Notes: generated by a model not told the origin, from the sequence alone. Shown: positions 11,461 through 22,571, counted from the stretch's first letter. The stretch is 64,000 bases of DNA from Agarophyton chilense (GCA_030374765.1 JARGXX010000002.1:930001-994000); one strand, 5' to 3'. Translations and numbers: made by a program.

Positions 11461-12121
11461 TTGTTTAATATCGTTCGCTCACATGTTGAATCGCCTCCAC
11501 TTTCATGCAGCGACTGTGCATCCGTCGCAGTGGCCAACTATCGAAAGCATGCCATAAACTCTTCCCTGACCGTGAACCGAACCAGCATCCCACATTCCGA
11601 ATCCCTATCACACTCACACAGCATTTTCGACATTGCCTCCGAAATTGTTCGTCGTGAAATGGGCAGTGGACCTTTCGTGGAAATACTTGTTCGAACTGGC
11701 AAGGCTCACTCATAATTCGCGAACAAAAAAAAAACCGTCCGCCTTTCAAAACTGGTTGTCCTCATGCGTCGATCGCCTACTTGATGCTGCCAGTGCCAAG
11801 AACATGCCTGTATACGTTGCCACCGACCTCTTCAATGAAGGCTGGAAGGGCGGGGAATCTGCAAAGTCATCGGCTCATGACGCTTTACGTCAAGCTAGAA
11901 AGAAACTAAAAGCCAAGCCAATGGTGAACCTCAATGTCAACAAGGAGCGCCACTTGGTTAGTCAGGATCACATGGGAATGGCATCAGCCATCGATGCAGG
12001 CATTTCTATGTCTGCCGCACATTTTATTTTCGCGGAGCCGTCGAATTTCGGTGGGTGGGTTCGGAATATGCGAAAGTCACGAGGCGGGACTTTCGAAACT
12101 GTGTCGTGTCCTTACAACTGA
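11461..12121 (+). pseudogene. Broken glycosyltransferase-like gene (O-fucosyltransferase-like C-terminus?)
   Basis: The first frame ends in F-D-I-A-S-E-I-V-R-R-E-M-G...V-R-T-G-K-A-H-S and stops at 11713-11715. The next frame carries on with W-L-S-S-C-V-D-R-L-L-D-A-A-S, P-V-Y-V-A-T-D-L-F and, near its end, D-A-G-I-S-M-S-A-A-H-F-I-F-A. The pattern V-R-T-G, then V-A-T-D, then D...I...A..F resembles the C-terminal donor-binding half of O-fucosyltransferase-type enzymes. That assignment is by eye and tentative. An A-run at about 11727-11736 sits close to the frame change. It is probably a pseudogene or a 3' exon of a decayed gene. Confidence 0.35.
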
Positions 12122-12666
12122 AAAAGAGGATATGCGGGAAATTTTTGAGCGGCATGGCAGGATTCTCGGCAAAACGCCCTCTAAAAATGACCTGTTGAAG
12201 TGTTTCTGCTTTCATATGGATCCCACACACACAGATGCGACGACAAGGTCGCGTGTGAAGCAATCTGAACTGGCTACTTCTCGAGCCAATCTGCGAGGAT
12301 TATTTCTGAATACAACGGTTCCCTCTACTTTATATAAGCCTCGTATAAACACAAACATTTACGAGCACAACGAAACACAGTGCATATGCTTTCAACAAAT
12401 GCTGGAGAGCACGAATAAAAGAAGGACAAACTTTGCATCAACATAATGTTCACTCCAGATTGATAGCAGTGCCAATGTTTATCGAAATCGTCGGCAAAAG
12501 ATTCGAGACACCATAAGACTGAAATATGAATGCGTTCAATCAAAAGTTGGATAAACACTATTTCAGAAAAACGTCCCGTATCCTCGATTTCTTAGGTTCC
12601 CATAGTCAGATGCTCCATATACCGTGACGAGCTTCACATAACGAATACGAATACCACAAGATAAAC
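12122..12666. other. 3' flank of the channel gene; no gene recognised
   Basis: This interval lies downstream of the minus-strand channel gene. A frame at 11934-12446 on the plus strand runs out of the glycosyltransferase-like relic but shows no motif. No canonical AATAAA is obvious close to the channel stop. Confidence 0.35.
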
Positions 12667-14940
12667 TTACACTTCCTCTCTCTTCGCAGCCCGATCTGGT
12701 ACGTATCCAACTTGTTCATTCGGATGCTCGGATTCTAGTCCTTCGCTTTCCGTTCCGTAATCAGGTTCTCCGTATGTATCCACCGCCTCTTCAACACCAT
12801 TCAAATTAGAAAACTCTGGAACTCTTGCGCCAGGTTGCTTGTACACGCCACTGTACGTGCTGGGAATTTCATTAAGTTTCGATGAGCTTTCAAACATGTC
12901 ATGCAAACTTCCATGCTCCGAAATTCTTTCGTATCGTTTAGCAATGACGATCGACAGCAGGATTGTGGCAATTGTGGGAATGATACACACAATTGCTGGA
13001 GCGGGTGCCTTCTTGAGACCAAGCACGGCGATCACGACCAACTGCTTAAGAATGAGGCCGCAGAATGTACCCCAATATGCGCCGGTGTACATATCACCGC
13101 CTCCCTCCCAGGGCTGGAAGCAGCTGAACAGCAACATGTACTTGAACCCAAGGAATGCGATACCGAAGTACACGATACCGCATAGAGGCACCAATGGAGA
13201 GAAACTTGTGTACATGAGAGAGAGAAACATGATGAGCATCGCATGTCCAGAGTAGCGGAAGAATTGGAACACACCACCTCCAGTGCGAGCCTTGCGTTGC
13301 TGACGCTCAGTTTTTGAAAGCTTCATCATGATGAAGCGAACAATAACGCGCACAACACCACTGAACATCAACGGAAGTGCGAAAAGCGCCTGCCACAGGA
13401 TGAAGGTTGCGAAGAATACACCATTACCAGGCACTTCGCTCGCCAGACTGTCAATGACCTGAACCGGATCATCAATGATCTTTTGCGGATTCTGGAAAAA
13501 GGAACTTCCAAGCACAATGACAAAGAATGAACCGTACACAGTGAAGAAAAAGAAGTAGTCCCTCGTCTTCCTCTCAACAATCGAGTACGACACGACTCGT
13601 TCTTGGCTGACAAGAAATCGGAACAGCGTCGGAATCAAACTGATAAGAACAGACATAACAATGACAGGGAGCAAACCTTCGATAAGTGAGGCCAATTGAG
13701 CGCTAGTATCCTCGATTTTTGTGGTCCAGCCAAATCCGTCAAGTTCGCCGAGCTTTTGCAAACTGAACAGAGCAGCTATCGCAGCTGCAGGAATGGTCCA
13801 GAACAGTGTGAACACAACAACAAAGGCAGCGACGGCAACTGTGCGCATTTCGGCTTGGTAACTGGGCACAGAAAACGCCGCCCAGTTGATATTGTTCGGC
13901 TCGCCCGCGCGACATAAATTCCAAGCAGTGGCGCTTGTAGCAACGTTGGCCTGTGCCAATACAGACGCGGCACGCTTGTTGGTGAGCACAAGAATGGCGG
14001 ATGGGGTGATAGTGGCTTCGTTGCCTGCCTCAAGCAGTTCAGTACTGAGCTTCTCCTGTTCGTTCTGCCAGTAATCAAGGGCGTCCACCTTGGGTTTGTG
14101 GCACATCATGCATCCACACACTCCAGGACGAAACTCGGGGCTGACTCCCTTGACGGACTTGATGTACTCTGCAAGCTCACGCTTTGTGACGGCGGCTTCA
14201 AGCTTGTTCTTGAGTTTGACGGCGTTTGCACATTGCTTCATGATGATAACCTCGGAGATTTGACCAGGCACGACGAGTTCAAATCGGCGACGAACGGCTT
14301 CCTCGTTGCGACAGTCTTCGGGGATGTCAAGCACGGCCAAAGCATAGTTGACGGGGGTTTCGGAGTTTCGAAATTCGCGTCGATAGTTGGCATAGAGCTT
14401 GTAGTCGGCCCTCATGAAGTAGAGCACGACAGCGGCGACAACAAACTCGGTGACGACGACGACCCACAACCTATCGCTTTGCGGGGGCACGTTTGCAAGC
14501 GAGATGATTCGCAGACCCTCAACACGACTGGGGTCATTGGGATTGTCAAGCGTGCTATTGATGCGTCCCGTGCCGAACACAGGCATGAGGATGACAACCG
14601 AGAAAGTGCCGACGATGACAAGGATGGTGAAACAGGTGCGGATGAAGCGCAGAAACATGGCAGCGTCCAAGCCTATCTTGCGGGCAACTTGGCGTTCTGG
14701 GGTGGCGAAAAGAGGTTTGATCCATCCGAAAAAGGAATCGGAGGGGGGAGGGTAAGTGAGGCCAACCCTGTTGCCATTGTAATCATCGTAGGACATCCAT
14801 GTATTCAACAAGCGGCGATGATAGTAAACGTCTGGAACTCGGTTGCGTAAGATGCAAAAAGCAAGGGTAAAGACGATTCCAAGCGCAACGGCGATGGCAA
14901 GACCGTACAGAAAACCGCCGGTAGCGCTGTCGAGCGCCAT
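12667..14940 (-). CDS. OSCA/TMEM63-type (CSC1-like, DUF221) mechanosensitive cation channel
   Basis: A 757-residue membrane protein, intact and without introns, starting at ATG 14940 and ending at 12667. The layout is that of the OSCA/TMEM63 family, channels opened by membrane tension or osmotic stress and permeable to cations including Ca2+. TM0 is at about residues 8-30. A conserved G-L-D-A...F-L-R-F-I-R segment leads into TM1 at about 97-122, and TM2 lies at about 157-176. A cytosolic loop follows at about 180-360 (V-L-D-I-P-E-D; C-G-C-M-M-C-H-K). The RSN1_7TM/DUF221 core, about 375-700, contains F-W-T-I-P-A-A and many hydrophobic helices. A polar acidic tail occupies about 705-757. Its length matches the family. 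It forms a small host-gene island with the monooxygenase downstream on the same strand. Plasma membrane location is known for relatives but not shown here. Confidence 0.9.
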   Translation of the reverse strand: MALDSATGGFLYGLAIAVALGIVFTLAFCILRNRVPDVYYHRRLLNTWMSYDDYNGNRVGLTYPPPSDSFFGWIKPLFATPERQVARKIGLDAAMFLRFIRTCFTILVIVGTFSVVILMPVFGTGRINSTLDNPNDPSRVEGLRIISLANVPPQSDRLWVVVVTEFVVAAVVLYFMRADYKLYANYRREFRNSETPVNYALAVLDIPEDCRNEEAVRRRFELVVPGQISEVIIMKQCANAVKLKNKLEAAVTKRELAEYIKSVKGVSPEFRPGVCGCMMCHKPKVDALDYWQNEQEKLSTELLEAGNEATITPSAILVLTNKRAASVLAQANVATSATAWNLCRAGEPNNINWAAFSVPSYQAEMRTVAVAAFVVVFTLFWTIPAAAIAALFSLQKLGELDGFGWTTKIEDTSAQLASLIEGLLPVIVMSVLISLIPTLFRFLVSQERVVSYSIVERKTRDYFFFFTVYGSFFVIVLGSSFFQNPQKIIDDPVQVIDSLASEVPGNGVFFATFILWQALFALPLMFSGVVRVIVRFIMMKLSKTERQQRKARTGGGVFQFFRYSGHAMLIMFLSLMYTSFSPLVPLCGIVYFGIAFLGFKYMLLFSCFQPWEGGGDMYTGAYWGTFCGLILKQLVVIAVLGLKKAPAPAIVCIIPTIATILLSIVIAKRYERISEHGSLHDMFESSSKLNEIPSTYSGVYKQPGARVPEFSNLNGVEEAVDTYGEPDYGTESEGLESEHPNEQVGYVPDRAAKREEV

Positions 14941-16450
14941 AGTGGGACGTGCGAGCGGCGACGAGAAGCGGGCGCAAATGGGCGGCGGAGCAGAAGAATC
15001 GGGCGGGGATACACGCGACCAACCTCCGGCGAAGCAATAAGTGCGTGAAACGGGCGAGAAGCGAAGAGTAAGAGAGCGCGGAAGGGGCCAGTAAAGAGGG
15101 GTCGAACGACGTGTGTGTGAGCTGTCGATACGTATGTATTATGGCGGGGCAATACGGGGCCGGCGCATGTTGGTGGCAGATATGTCAAAACAAGTGAAAA
15201 TTTGCCCCTGTTCGGAGTGATTTTTTTTGGCTAGAGGGGGGGGGGTGGGGAAGAGGGTAGGGGGAGGCGAACGACAAAAGAATTGGCGTGGCTCCAGGAC
15301 CGGCGTAAGCACGGTGTCACGCGGTGGCGAGCTGTCGAAAGAGCGTGAGCGCGACGTCATACGCAGGTGGCTGCACGCTTGGAGCCGTTAAAGAGCGTGA
15401 CATGGACTCAAGTGTAAGCGCTACTATTTGCTCAATGCTGTCTGTAAGCCGGACGCGCGCACGTGATGGACGGGTGCATGTGACGCGTGCTGATGATGCA
15501 CACCCACCTACGTGTCACACTGCGGATGAAGTTGCGCTATTGTACTTGTGACTAGCAGTTCCGTACCAAGGGTAGCAATTGCCCAGAAGAACAGTGCAAG
15601 CGCTGTAGCACAAAGATCGTGACCAATACAAATATCGCCGTCACGCACATCTCACATGATCACAAACGAGTCACACTTTGCTGTGTAGACGCTTGCTTTT
15701 CAACGCTGCTTCCATTCTAGAGCGCTTCGCAAATGTAAGCGCTGCTCGACATGTGCACTAACTCTTCTCCTTGATAACTCCCCACCGTATGCCCGACGCC
15801 GCTGTCCCGAATCAATTACTCCTCACCCTCCACACATCGCATTCAGAATCTGAATGCGATCACAAGCACACAACACAAATGCCGTGTCATGCCGACAGCT
15901 TCACGGGCGGCAGCCATTCTTTTCAGACCTAACAATTAACTAAATCTCCTTGCCCTAACAAAACATAACGGCTAAACGCCGTCATCCGAAACGCGTGCAA
16001 TGGCGCTCATTTGTTGGGCCCCCGCATGATGTGCAGTCATTTGCTTGCTTACATCCACAAGTCTTCGCCTCGGTGCCTTTTGTATCGGCTTCGAAAACAC
16101 ACAACGACAATTGCAGAACGTTACCCTTTGCAGAACAACCGACAACTTAATCCAAAACCATACAAGCATCTTAAGAAACACAGTGTATTGGAAAAATCAT
16201 CCAAATTTTGCGAGAAGGAGCACCCGTGCCATGAGACATCAAAACCAAATCAGGTATGGGCCATCAAAACGTTGGGTCTCTATCCGTCACAGGATGCCGC
16301 ATACTCGCAGGAAAGAAGAAATCCATCGTAAAAAAGAGCCTATATGAACAACGTGGATAGAGACAGAAACACGCACAATGGCTGGACTGAATTCCATACA
16401 GAGTATAATCATCATCAACAAATAACAACCCCGAATTTCAGCTGAGATAA
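14941..16450. other. Intergenic spacer between the two host genes
   Basis: No coding frame is credible. The upstream side of the channel gene holds a G-rich run at about 15235-15266 (eleven G, T, four G, then AAGAG). On the minus strand, which is the sense strand of the channel gene, this is C-rich and lies about 300 bp before its start. It may belong to the promoter region. The remainder shows nothing distinctive. Confidence 0.4.
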
Positions 16451-18133
16451 CTAGTGAAAACTGCCAGACATGAAAACCCCGATGAACGGTAAAAGCACTA
16501 AAATGCTGCAAATCATCATTCGAACTGTCGTCGCATCGTACAATCGTATAACTTCGGAAAACGGCAGATCCCTCGACACAAGTTCTAATAAACTTGGAGA
16601 AAAGAACTTTGGAAATCGTCTTGAAAGAATTGTGCGCAGTCTCGTGTCTGCGATTTGAATACCAACCTCGAAAGATGATCGCTGAGCTACGAATCCTGTT
16701 GAGCGACGTATGTATTTCAGCAGTCCTCTAACGTCCTTTCCACGCTCTGTTTCGTACTCTCGAAGAACGTCCTCAACGGTTGAATCTGAACTGAATTGAC
16801 CCAATACATTCATAAACACCTCAACGTCCTCAAAGGCCGAATTCAGTCCCTGGCCTCTGTCAGGTGGAAACGAATGTGCGGCGTCTCCGAGAAAGAGTAC
16901 CCCACCCGACGGATCAGCGCCGACGTGAACTGCTAGTGATTCAAGGCGCGTCGAGTTAGGAAACCTTAACGGTTTCGATTCCACAAACTTCTTCATGTTC
17001 TCGAAGCTGATATGCGTCCGAGCTTGTAGTTGAGGTAAAACCTCGTCGAACAGTTTGTAGCCCTCTTCAACAGTTTTTAGAGACCATAATTCACTTTTCT
17101 TTGGCTGAACGAAAGAGCCAATTCTTCCACCGCAGCAACTGATCATCTCGGGATGCATGGGGAAGAACGTAATCCAAAAACTCTTTGCCGGTGGAGTTCC
17201 TCCTTTTGGCAATAATCGATGAATGACGACAATTTCTTCAGAAACATCACTTTCATTACTATAGTTAGTGACATAATCTGCAGACACGGGAATTGATTTC
17301 ACAAGTTTTCCTGTTGTCGGAGTTGGCAAAGAGTCTTTTCCAAGCCCATGCAGACTTCGAAAAAGACTCTTGTTTTCGTCCGCAGATTTTGTGAGCGTTT
17401 CACTCACAATACTGTTCTTTCCATCACATGCGAGAATGAGCTTCGTGCGAACGCTATATTTCTTCTTATCGGAGCACAAAGACAGCTCCATCTCTCCAGA
17501 TTTATCGTAAGAGACATTGGTCACTCTGGTTCGCTTTAGGAACGTGATGTTGGCAAAGTTCTTTGAGTAGGATTGAAACGTTTCGACTATGGAGAGCCTT
17601 GTATGGAAAGTTCGAATACCTGTACCGGGGAAGCGCATAACTCCTAACTCCAGGGATCTACCATCGGCGTCTATGTTGATTTGGCGTTGACTTCGGTAAG
17701 GTACGCCAAGAGCTTTTACCTCTTGCAACAGTGAAGGTAGCATCCCCAGTGCTTTCATACCACGAGTATTGATTGCGAGGGCGTAAGCCTTCAACGGGTC
17801 AAAGCGACCGAGATCATCATCCTGCTCCACAACAGTGACTGGAATATTGCGTTGCGCCATGAGAATTGCGGAAAGCAGGCCAGTTGGGCCGCCTCCTACA
17901 ATTATCGTATTGGCATCTCGAACTGCGTCTGGTACGGTATTTCTTGTACTATGGTCTTGATCCAATGGTGAAGTCACCATGACAGGCCTAAACCTTGCAG
18001 ATGAATGTAAGTATCTTGGGCATGTTTTTCGGGGTTTGCGATTCTGACGTGCCAAGGCAAAACGCTCAACAAAAGCAAACTTTGAAGGCGTTGCAACCGG
18101 AAGGAATCCTGTGAACACGACGTGATCGGCCAT
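16451..18133 (-). CDS. FAD-dependent monooxygenase, kynurenine 3-monooxygenase-like
   Basis: A 560-residue flavoprotein of the p-hydroxybenzoate hydroxylase fold. Such enzymes use NAD(P)H and O2 to hydroxylate aromatic substrates; the substrate here is not known. Visible motifs are the dinucleotide-binding G-G-G-P-T-G at residues 80-85, the A-C-D-G motif near 235 and the second FAD motif G-D-A-A-H at 416-420, followed by R-G-Q-G-L-N and F-E-D. A hydrophobic C-terminal segment (about 539-556) resembles the membrane anchor of kynurenine 3-monooxygenase. About 75 residues precede the first FAD motif and are rich in Arg, Ser and Pro, which suggests an organelle-targeting extension. The start is the ATG at 18133; the frame stays open upstream to a TTG at 18208. 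UbiH-like enzymes are an alternative. Confidence 0.8.
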   Translation of the reverse strand: MADHVVFTGFLPVATPSKFAFVERFALARQNRKPRKTCPRYLHSSARFRPVMVTSPLDQDHSTRNTVPDAVRDANTIIVGGGPTGLLSAILMAQRNIPVTVVEQDDDLGRFDPLKAYALAINTRGMKALGMLPSLLQEVKALGVPYRSQRQINIDADGRSLELGVMRFPGTGIRTFHTRLSIVETFQSYSKNFANITFLKRTRVTNVSYDKSGEMELSLCSDKKKYSVRTKLILACDGKNSIVSETLTKSADENKSLFRSLHGLGKDSLPTPTTGKLVKSIPVSADYVTNYSNESDVSEEIVVIHRLLPKGGTPPAKSFWITFFPMHPEMISCCGGRIGSFVQPKKSELWSLKTVEEGYKLFDEVLPQLQARTHISFENMKKFVESKPLRFPNSTRLESLAVHVGADPSGGVLFLGDAAHSFPPDRGQGLNSAFEDVEVFMNVLGQFSSDSTVEDVLREYETERGKDVRGLLKYIRRSTGFVAQRSSFEVGIQIADTRLRTILSRRFPKFFSPSLLELVSRDLPFSEVIRLYDATTVRMMICSILVLLPFIGVFMSGSFH

Positions 18134-19703
18134 GATAATGTTTTGCCTTCGGGTAAACGAAAGTGGAGGTTTGGTGCTTCGAGAACAGAGCTTTCCAAGA
18201 CCATTCAAGGTGGCGTCAAAATGCGGTCATGACGGAAACTGGCACCAATCCCCCATGCATTAGGGTATTGCAGCCGCTGTTGGTTCGCTACGGTGCGGGA
18301 TTTGATCTCACGATGTATCACGGTGCCAAGCGTAAAAGCACTTCAGGACGTGAAGAAAGAAAATTCAGAAATCGAGCTGCTTACACCCCCGACCGCCATA
18401 TTGCGGAATCCTTCCGCACATCTTTGCAGTCCGTGAGCTTCCGAGTGATGCAGAAAATATTTGGAAAATCTTCATTTCCAGGCATGTTCAGCACATTCGT
18501 AAAGCCGCACTTGCAGGACGACGTTTCCATCGATGACCGTTACATCTCCGCCGTCCCTTTTGGCAATCACCGGCCGACCACCACATCTCTCGTCCACTTC
18601 ACTGTCTTCAGGAGTCATTCTCAGTGTCAGAGGAGCGTCACCCATTCACCAAGTAGCGGTGAGTCCATTGGGGCTTCCAACGTGCACCCTGCTCAATAGC
18701 AGCGTGAAATAGACGCGTTTGCATTGCATCCTCCCCCAAATTGGCACTGCAGCCACTGCTCAGGTCTCCAAAGTTACCTCTCAACCCCTATTCTCATTTC
18801 GGTCTTGTTCTGAATGCAGGTCGGTACTTTCTCGTACGCTATGCATATGCGCTGGGGTTGACACGAATCAAAAACCCAGCAAGGCCGGCATCTGAGTACA
18901 AAATAGAGGACTCCTGAAAACATAAAAACGCAAAATGTGTGTACACAGTTTGTGCAATTTTGAACCATATGTGTATGCACAAATCCCTGTTTCAGACCAT
19001 CCAATTGAACGTGCTAGGTTGTAGTATTCCGCATCCCCCTTTTGCTTTTTCGCCGTCCCCAACGGCAACCCCAGCTTCTCCACCCGCTATCAGCAGGGCT
19101 CCCACAAATCCATCTTTAACCCCTCCGCCTGCACGCTCACGCCACAAATCGCGCGTCAAGAGCTTCGCGAAGATGCGCACCGTCGCTATCACCGGAATTT
19201 ATCCCCAAAGTGTCCCTTTGCAACTGCGCGCGCCAACCGTCACATACCACTCTTTCACCTCGTTTCCAACCGCGTGCACACTTTAAATACGCCTTGCACT
19301 ACCAAAATTTCTAGCGGAAACTTTCTCGAGTAAGGTCTTAGGAACAACGGCGACTGCAAGCCATGCCAATTCAGAAAAACAATCTCGCCGTTACTTCGCG
19401 TCAGCCTTCGGCGCAGCTTCAGTAGCACCGTCGGCAGTTTAGGGAGTACCTGACCTTCATGTAGCCACTGCCTCGATCGCCGATCTGTCAACTCTCTCAG
19501 CCGCTCCAATTTCACGAACGACCCTTAACGAGCGCCATGGGGCGCGAGGATCCGGGCGTCGGTTCAGTCGAGGACGTCAGGTCCCTCTAGCAGACACGGT
19601 AGACATGGAAGAGGTAAAGAACGGCCTACGGGCGATCGTGGCGCAACGTTCTTGAAGGAAGAGATAAATTGCTTACTGGACGCTATCAAAGAAACTCTAC
19701 CGG
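18134..19703. other. No gene recognised; left flank of element B
   Basis: A plus-strand frame (18163-18699) overlaps the 5' end of the monooxygenase gene and has no motif; it is probably chance. The rest is moderately pyrimidine-rich DNA with short frames only. Confidence 0.4.
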
Positions 19704-19971
19704 TGTAGAGCAACGCCCAGTCAGGGGATACTTGAAGATGCAACTCATAGAATGAGGATTGAACCCTCCGAGGGTTATGATTATGATCCCCTCTATGGTG
19801 TGCTGAGGTGGCACTGTTTTCTGGTTATATTTCGCCTATAAGGGAAAATTCGGATGGCCCATGGTTGGATTGCCCTCGTGATACACGTGGCTTAATTTTG
19901 GCACCGAATTTCGGATATTTGTTAGAACGTTGGATTTTTGGGCCCTGGCAGTGGGATCTCCACGTGTATGG
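19704..19971 (+). repeat. Inverted LTR fragment beside element B
   Basis: These 268 bases start TGTAGAGCAACGCCC and are a near-perfect inverted copy of the outer end of the 3' LTR of element B (about 20618-20885). They share that LTR's private variants rather than those of the 5' LTR at 29365-30278. The fragment stops exactly where the LTR of B starts, so the two form a palindrome-like structure with no spacer on one side. Confidence 0.85.
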
Positions 19972-20885
19972 TGTGGAGCAAAACCCGGCGACGGGAAGTG
20001 CTCTCAAGGTGTTCGAAGCCTTGCTCCCTGGGGGAGGCAGACTCAGAGACAGAGCCCTCCGTTCCACCCGTAGTGTGGGGTGTAACTCCCACGGGGGATT
20101 CCGGCAGTACCGACGGAGGTGAGGGGTAGAAACCGTTGGATCGGGAATGGGTATGGGTATCCCAAAGAATGGGGGAAAATCCGGCGAAGAGGAAAAACGG
20201 GGCGAGGGTCGGGCACTAACGGGCACCGGACCCGAGAACCAGAAAAGGGGCGAAACAACAAAAGAAACCCAATACAGGGGCGAAAACCTGTCCTCGAAAG
20301 GAAACACAAAAAGCACGCAACAAGTAAGCAGAACCCCCACGGGGTATCGTGCACGCAGGTCGTCTGAGCGGTCCCAAGGGGGTGGTTGCACGGAACCCAA
20401 ACGTGGGCACTCTCCAAGTGGAGTCGTGTCCCTACGCAGGCGTTGCTAACCAGAGCCCGTTCCGGGTTGTAAGGCCGAAACGATGGCGACGAAGAACCTC
20501 TAAAGGTATCGAAGACCAACCTTGGTTGTCATTTACTCTGAGCTCGGACTGTCAGATCTCGCCTCCCTAAGTAGGGCCCACTAACTAAACTCTACAGTAG
20601 TGCACACCTGCTCAGGGCCATACACGTGGAGATCCCACTGCCAGGGTCCAAAAATCCAACGTTCTAACAAATATCCGAAATTCGGTGCCAAAATTAAGCC
20701 ACGTGTATCACGAGGGCAATCCAACCATGGGCCATCCGAATTTTCCCTTATAGGCGAAATATAACCAGAAAACAGTGCCACCTCAGCACACCATAGAGGG
20801 GATCATAATCATAACCCTCGGAGGGTTCAATCCTCATTCTATGAGTTGCATCTTCAAGTATCCCCTAACTGGGCGTTGCTCTACA
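19972..20885 (-). repeat. 3' LTR of element B
   Basis: 914 bp, matching 29365-30278 along the full length. In element orientation it starts TGTAGAGCAACGCC and ends GGGTTTTGCTCCACA. It lies directly after a purine tract, as a 3' LTR should. Confidence 0.9.
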
Positions 20886-20898
20886 TCTCCCCCTCCTT
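20886..20898 (-). promoter_or_regulatory. Polypurine tract of element B
   Basis: In element orientation AAGGAGGGGGAGA sits immediately before the TG of the 3' LTR, where plus-strand DNA synthesis is primed in LTR retrotransposons. Confidence 0.8.
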
Positions 20899-20927
20899 AA
20901 GACGAGGAAGAACATTCCGAGCCGCGG

Positions 20928-21863
20928 GTGTCTAACTTTCCGATCACTATACATACTAATCTCCCAATGGGGTCCTTCACCACTTCTGAGGATCGCCACA
21001 AAACCGGCACATCGGTACAACTTTCTTCTACTCCTCCGACTTTCGGCGATACGCAACCTCTCGCAGCAGCGGTTTCGACTAGCCCTCTCAAGGGAATGAA
21101 CCCATACGTGATCAACCCACTCTCGGGGCCATCGGCCTCCGCGCCGGGGGACAACGAAGCTCCCCAGCAGGGTGGAGATTTCTCCGATGCTACGGACCAT
21201 CATGCGTCAGATCGACCTTGTCCCAGCGTTGGGTTCGGCCAGCAACGTGCAGGACCTGTATCCAATCTTGGACGTGATCGACAACACCCAATGGGATCGA
21301 GTTCCAGTGGCAAATCAACCCGCAGGGGAAGGATCCGCGCGAGACAAGTCTCCTGGCCGGTACGATCCGGGCTCCGGTAACTGGGTCTATTACAATCCCT
21401 TCGAAGGGGTTCGCATCAGCGAGGCGCAAGCACGGGCGCTGATTGACTTGCCTCGACCGATGCCGGTGGGACACCCGACGGGGTTCATTTATACCGACGA
21501 TTACGAGTACGAGCCTCCAGTAGACCTGGACGATCCAGCGTTGGATAACGACGTGCCAGCTCCTAGTGGAGTACTCCCTGTGGAGCCATCTGCACCCTTC
21601 CAACCAGTGGGAACGATCTCAGCTGCGGCGGCGAATGCATCCAATGGCGGTCCATCTGCTCCCCCCGGGTGGGGTGTGACACCCTTGCGCATGCGCCGGT
21701 TGCCACTCCGCAAGCGGATAGTGTGCGACAAGGCCTCGTGAACGCAGGCATTCCGATTCCCCCGGGTATGACGGATGTGAGCCAGATGTTGGCTTTCGCC
21801 TCGGCGTACCATCAGGGTCAGAATCCCAACGGTGGGGCGGGTCCCTCCTCGGGCTTTCCGTAG
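20928..21863 (+). pseudogene. Convergent accessory ORF (aORF) of element B, internally deleted
   Basis: The frame starts M-S-N-F-P-I-T at 20928, only 43 bases from the 3' LTR, on the strand opposite to gag-pol. After a Ser/Thr/Pro-rich N-terminus (about 75 residues) the reading moves to the +1 frame near 21170. There Q-I-D-L-V-P-A-L-G-S...L-D-V-I-D parallels the L-D-L-S-L-V-L-G-S...L-M-D-V-I-D of element A. A core N-W-V-Y-Y-N-P-F follows, then an acidic D-D-Y-E-Y-E-P stretch. Near 21665 the frame returns to the first phase and ends with N-A-G-I-P-I-P-P and a Gly/Pro tail, stop at 21863. The Trp-rich middle region of A, E and C is missing. The product is unrecognised. Confidence 0.6.
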
Positions 21864-21929
21864 TTCCGCCTTCGGGCAATTGTAAAGTCCATAGCTTGGC
21901 GAAAATAGTAAACTTCTGATATTTGCATA

Positions 21930-22085
21930 ACTTCTTTTCTTCTTCCTTCCTAGGATCTTAACTTCTACTTCATCTTCTTCATTCCTTTTTAGGATCTTCT
22001 TCATCTTCTGCCCTTCCTAGGGTCCAATCTTCTTCTTAATCTTCTTCTCAACTTCGTGGGTCTTCTTTTCCTTTTTTCATCATAA
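21930..22085 (+). other. Pyrimidine-rich tract between aORF and pol of element B
   Basis: Dense runs of CTTCTT and TTCC occupy the gap between the ends of the aORF and pol. The strand bias is the same, relative to the two genes, as in element A and its relatives. Confidence 0.5.
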
Positions 22086-22310
22086 ACTGTCCCGATAACC
22101 GGTGTTGTGTTCCCCGGTTAACGGCGCTAGGCCGAGGGCCAGTAGACCTTTCCTCTCAATACGTGTTCTTCGGGATACTCTCCTAGATTCCGTGACGGTT
22201 GAGAAACCGCGACGCGGTAGCGTCTCCAATCTCAGGGGGATAACACTTCAACGTCAACCCGAGCTACGGGGACGAATGTTGCTCTGGTGCAACGCGCCGT
22301 GCGACGGAGG

Positions 22311-22410
22311 CGGTTTGCGCGACGGTTGGTCGTCAGAGCCTTTTGATTGGCTCGGTGAGGCGGGTTGCGCCACGGTTGGTCGTCAGAGCCTTTTGATTGG
22401 CTCGGTGCCA
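22311..22410. repeat. Two-copy 50 bp tandem repeat
   Basis: Two adjacent units share ACGGTTGGTCGTCAGAGCC and the following TTTTGATTGGCTCGGTG, with a few differences at their starts. They lie beyond the stop of pol B. A 27 bp block ending CAAGCGGAT at 22438-22464 also occurs inside the aORF at 21693-21719. Confidence 0.8.
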
Positions 22411-22571
22411 TTCGACGTGTGCCACATAAATGCGCGGGCGCCGGTTGCCACTCCGCAAGCGGATGTGAGGTGGCGCTTTCGGCACGCGCTAGCACTCTCC
22501 TGAGCTGTCTCCGACGGGTCTCACTTATTTCTTTCCCATTCCTGAGGGTTCCAGTGTCTCCATAGGAGTTC

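Noticed and set aside
14098-14850. Plus-strand frame of 250 codons
   Set aside because: It lies entirely antisense to the channel gene and shows the composition of a shadow frame, with no motif.
18163-18699. Plus-strand frame of 178 codons
   Set aside because: It overlaps the 5' end of the monooxygenase, has no recognisable domain and no supporting context.
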